Shown here in pieces: positions 63,686 to 64,000 of a DNA stretch of 64,000 nucleotides (its first letter is position 1; each line of letters opens with the position of its first letter). The stretch is from Castellaniella sp. S9 (GTDB taxonomy: Bacteria > Pseudomonadota > Gammaproteobacteria > Burkholderiales > Burkholderiaceae_B). The notes under the pieces were generated by a model. The model searched no databases and was not told the DNA's origin. It saw only the letters and a program-made list of their open reading frames with translations. The stretch spans positions 124,001-188,000 of the forward strand of contig NZ_JAPFGD010000007.1 in the NCBI RefSeq assembly GCF_027257175.1. Reading direction: 5' to 3'. The position numbers and the translations under genes are program-made.

Positions 63686-64000
63686 TTGGCCGTGGCCGGC
63701 ACGTCGAACGTCACATCGGGATTGCGCATGACCTCGTCGGCCTTGTCCAGGCCATACTGCGGCTTGAGCCCATACCCCAGGACCTTGGCGGTCAACAGGG
63801 TGGGGAACTCGCGGATCGTCTGGTTGTAGGCCTGCACCGACCGGACGTAGCGCTCGCGGGCCACTGCGATGCGATTCTCGGCGCCCTCGAGCTGCGTCAT
63901 CAGGTCGCGGAACAGGCCGTCGCTCTTCAAGGCCGGATAGTTCTCGGAGACCGCCAGCAGGCGCGACAGGCCCGCGGACAAGGCGCCCTGTGCCTGCTCG
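63682..64000 (-). CDS. lemA: LemA family protein (5' end beyond window)
   Basis: C-terminal 105 residues of a LemA protein, whose four-helix bundle faces the periplasm or exterior. Visible blocks: LSRLLAVSENYPALKS, FRDLMTQLEGAENRIAVAR, YNQTIREFPTLLTAKVLGY. The signal anchor is outside the window. Overlaps the TPM gene by 4 bp. Confidence 0.92.
   Translation of the reverse strand, partial: EQAQGALSAGLSRLLAVSENYPALKSDGLFRDLMTQLEGAENRIAVARERYVRSVQAYNQTIREFPTLLTAKVLGYGLKPQYGLDKADEVMRNPDVTFDVPATAK

Overview
The window is high-GC, gene-dense chromosome of a betaproteobacterium, most likely an Alcaligenaceae (Bordetella/Achromobacter relative). The basis is gene order and family resemblance: ssb-MFS-uvrA, aroK-aroB-dgt, lptM-lysA, a System II cytochrome c maturation pair (ResB plus the WWD protein), engB-hemB and petABC-sspA-sspB. 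The genus cannot be fixed from the sequence alone.

Layout. 1-2180 (minus): a sugar-type ABC transporter operon, two permeases behind a DHDPS/NAL-family aldolase. 2181-2516: a long intergenic stretch with a 16-bp direct repeat and a perfect 24-bp hairpin terminator. 2565-30322: mostly housekeeping genes, namely ssb, an MFS exporter, uvrA, dgt, aroB, aroK, mrcA, lptM, lysA, a membrane GGDEF-EAL protein, cytochrome c maturation genes, cytochrome c4, engB, hemB, a DegS-like protease, a Nif3 protein, mscL, the bc1 complex (petABC), and sspA/sspB. 30315-32147: a secreted protein of unknown function with a C-terminal sorting-type tail. 32300-32375: tRNA-Thr(UGU). 32611-37069: a periplasmic GMC dehydrogenase (small subunit, flavoprotein, triheme cytochrome c) followed by the remains of a diheme cytochrome c peroxidase.

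The accessory part begins at about 37.1 kb. 37156-46016 (minus) is one catabolic cluster: GntR regulator, TRAP transporter (DctP, DctQ, DctM), enolase-superfamily enzyme, IlvD/Edd dehydratase, two-subunit aconitase X and an atypical SDR, with a divergent EamA transporter. Three unrelated dehydratase-type folds share one operon, and several have substituted catalytic residues; the substrate is unknown. 47253-51299 carries PhoX, a carotenoid-oxygenase-family enzyme and a DUF2141 protein. 51331-53325 holds a ClC channel and thpR. 53370-59389 (minus) is a second TRAP cluster (GntR, DctP, DctQ, DctM, an alpha/beta-barrel protein, an epimerase, an SDR) with a clear sigma70-type promoter and overlapping palindrome. 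59600-64000 holds a GlsB-like protein, DUF2868 and DUF3482 (GTPase) proteins, a TPM-domain protein and a partial lemA.

Most striking observation: the 3' end of ssb is a 16-bp tandem repeat in which each copy encodes D-x-P-F-stop. Because 16 is not a multiple of 3, the three copies lie in the three different reading frames, and both alternative frames are open through much or all of the gene. Any frameshift in the SSB linker would therefore still give a protein ending in the SSB-type D-x-P-F tip, now behind an arginine-rich linker. The differences between copies keep P, F and stop intact, which hints at selection.
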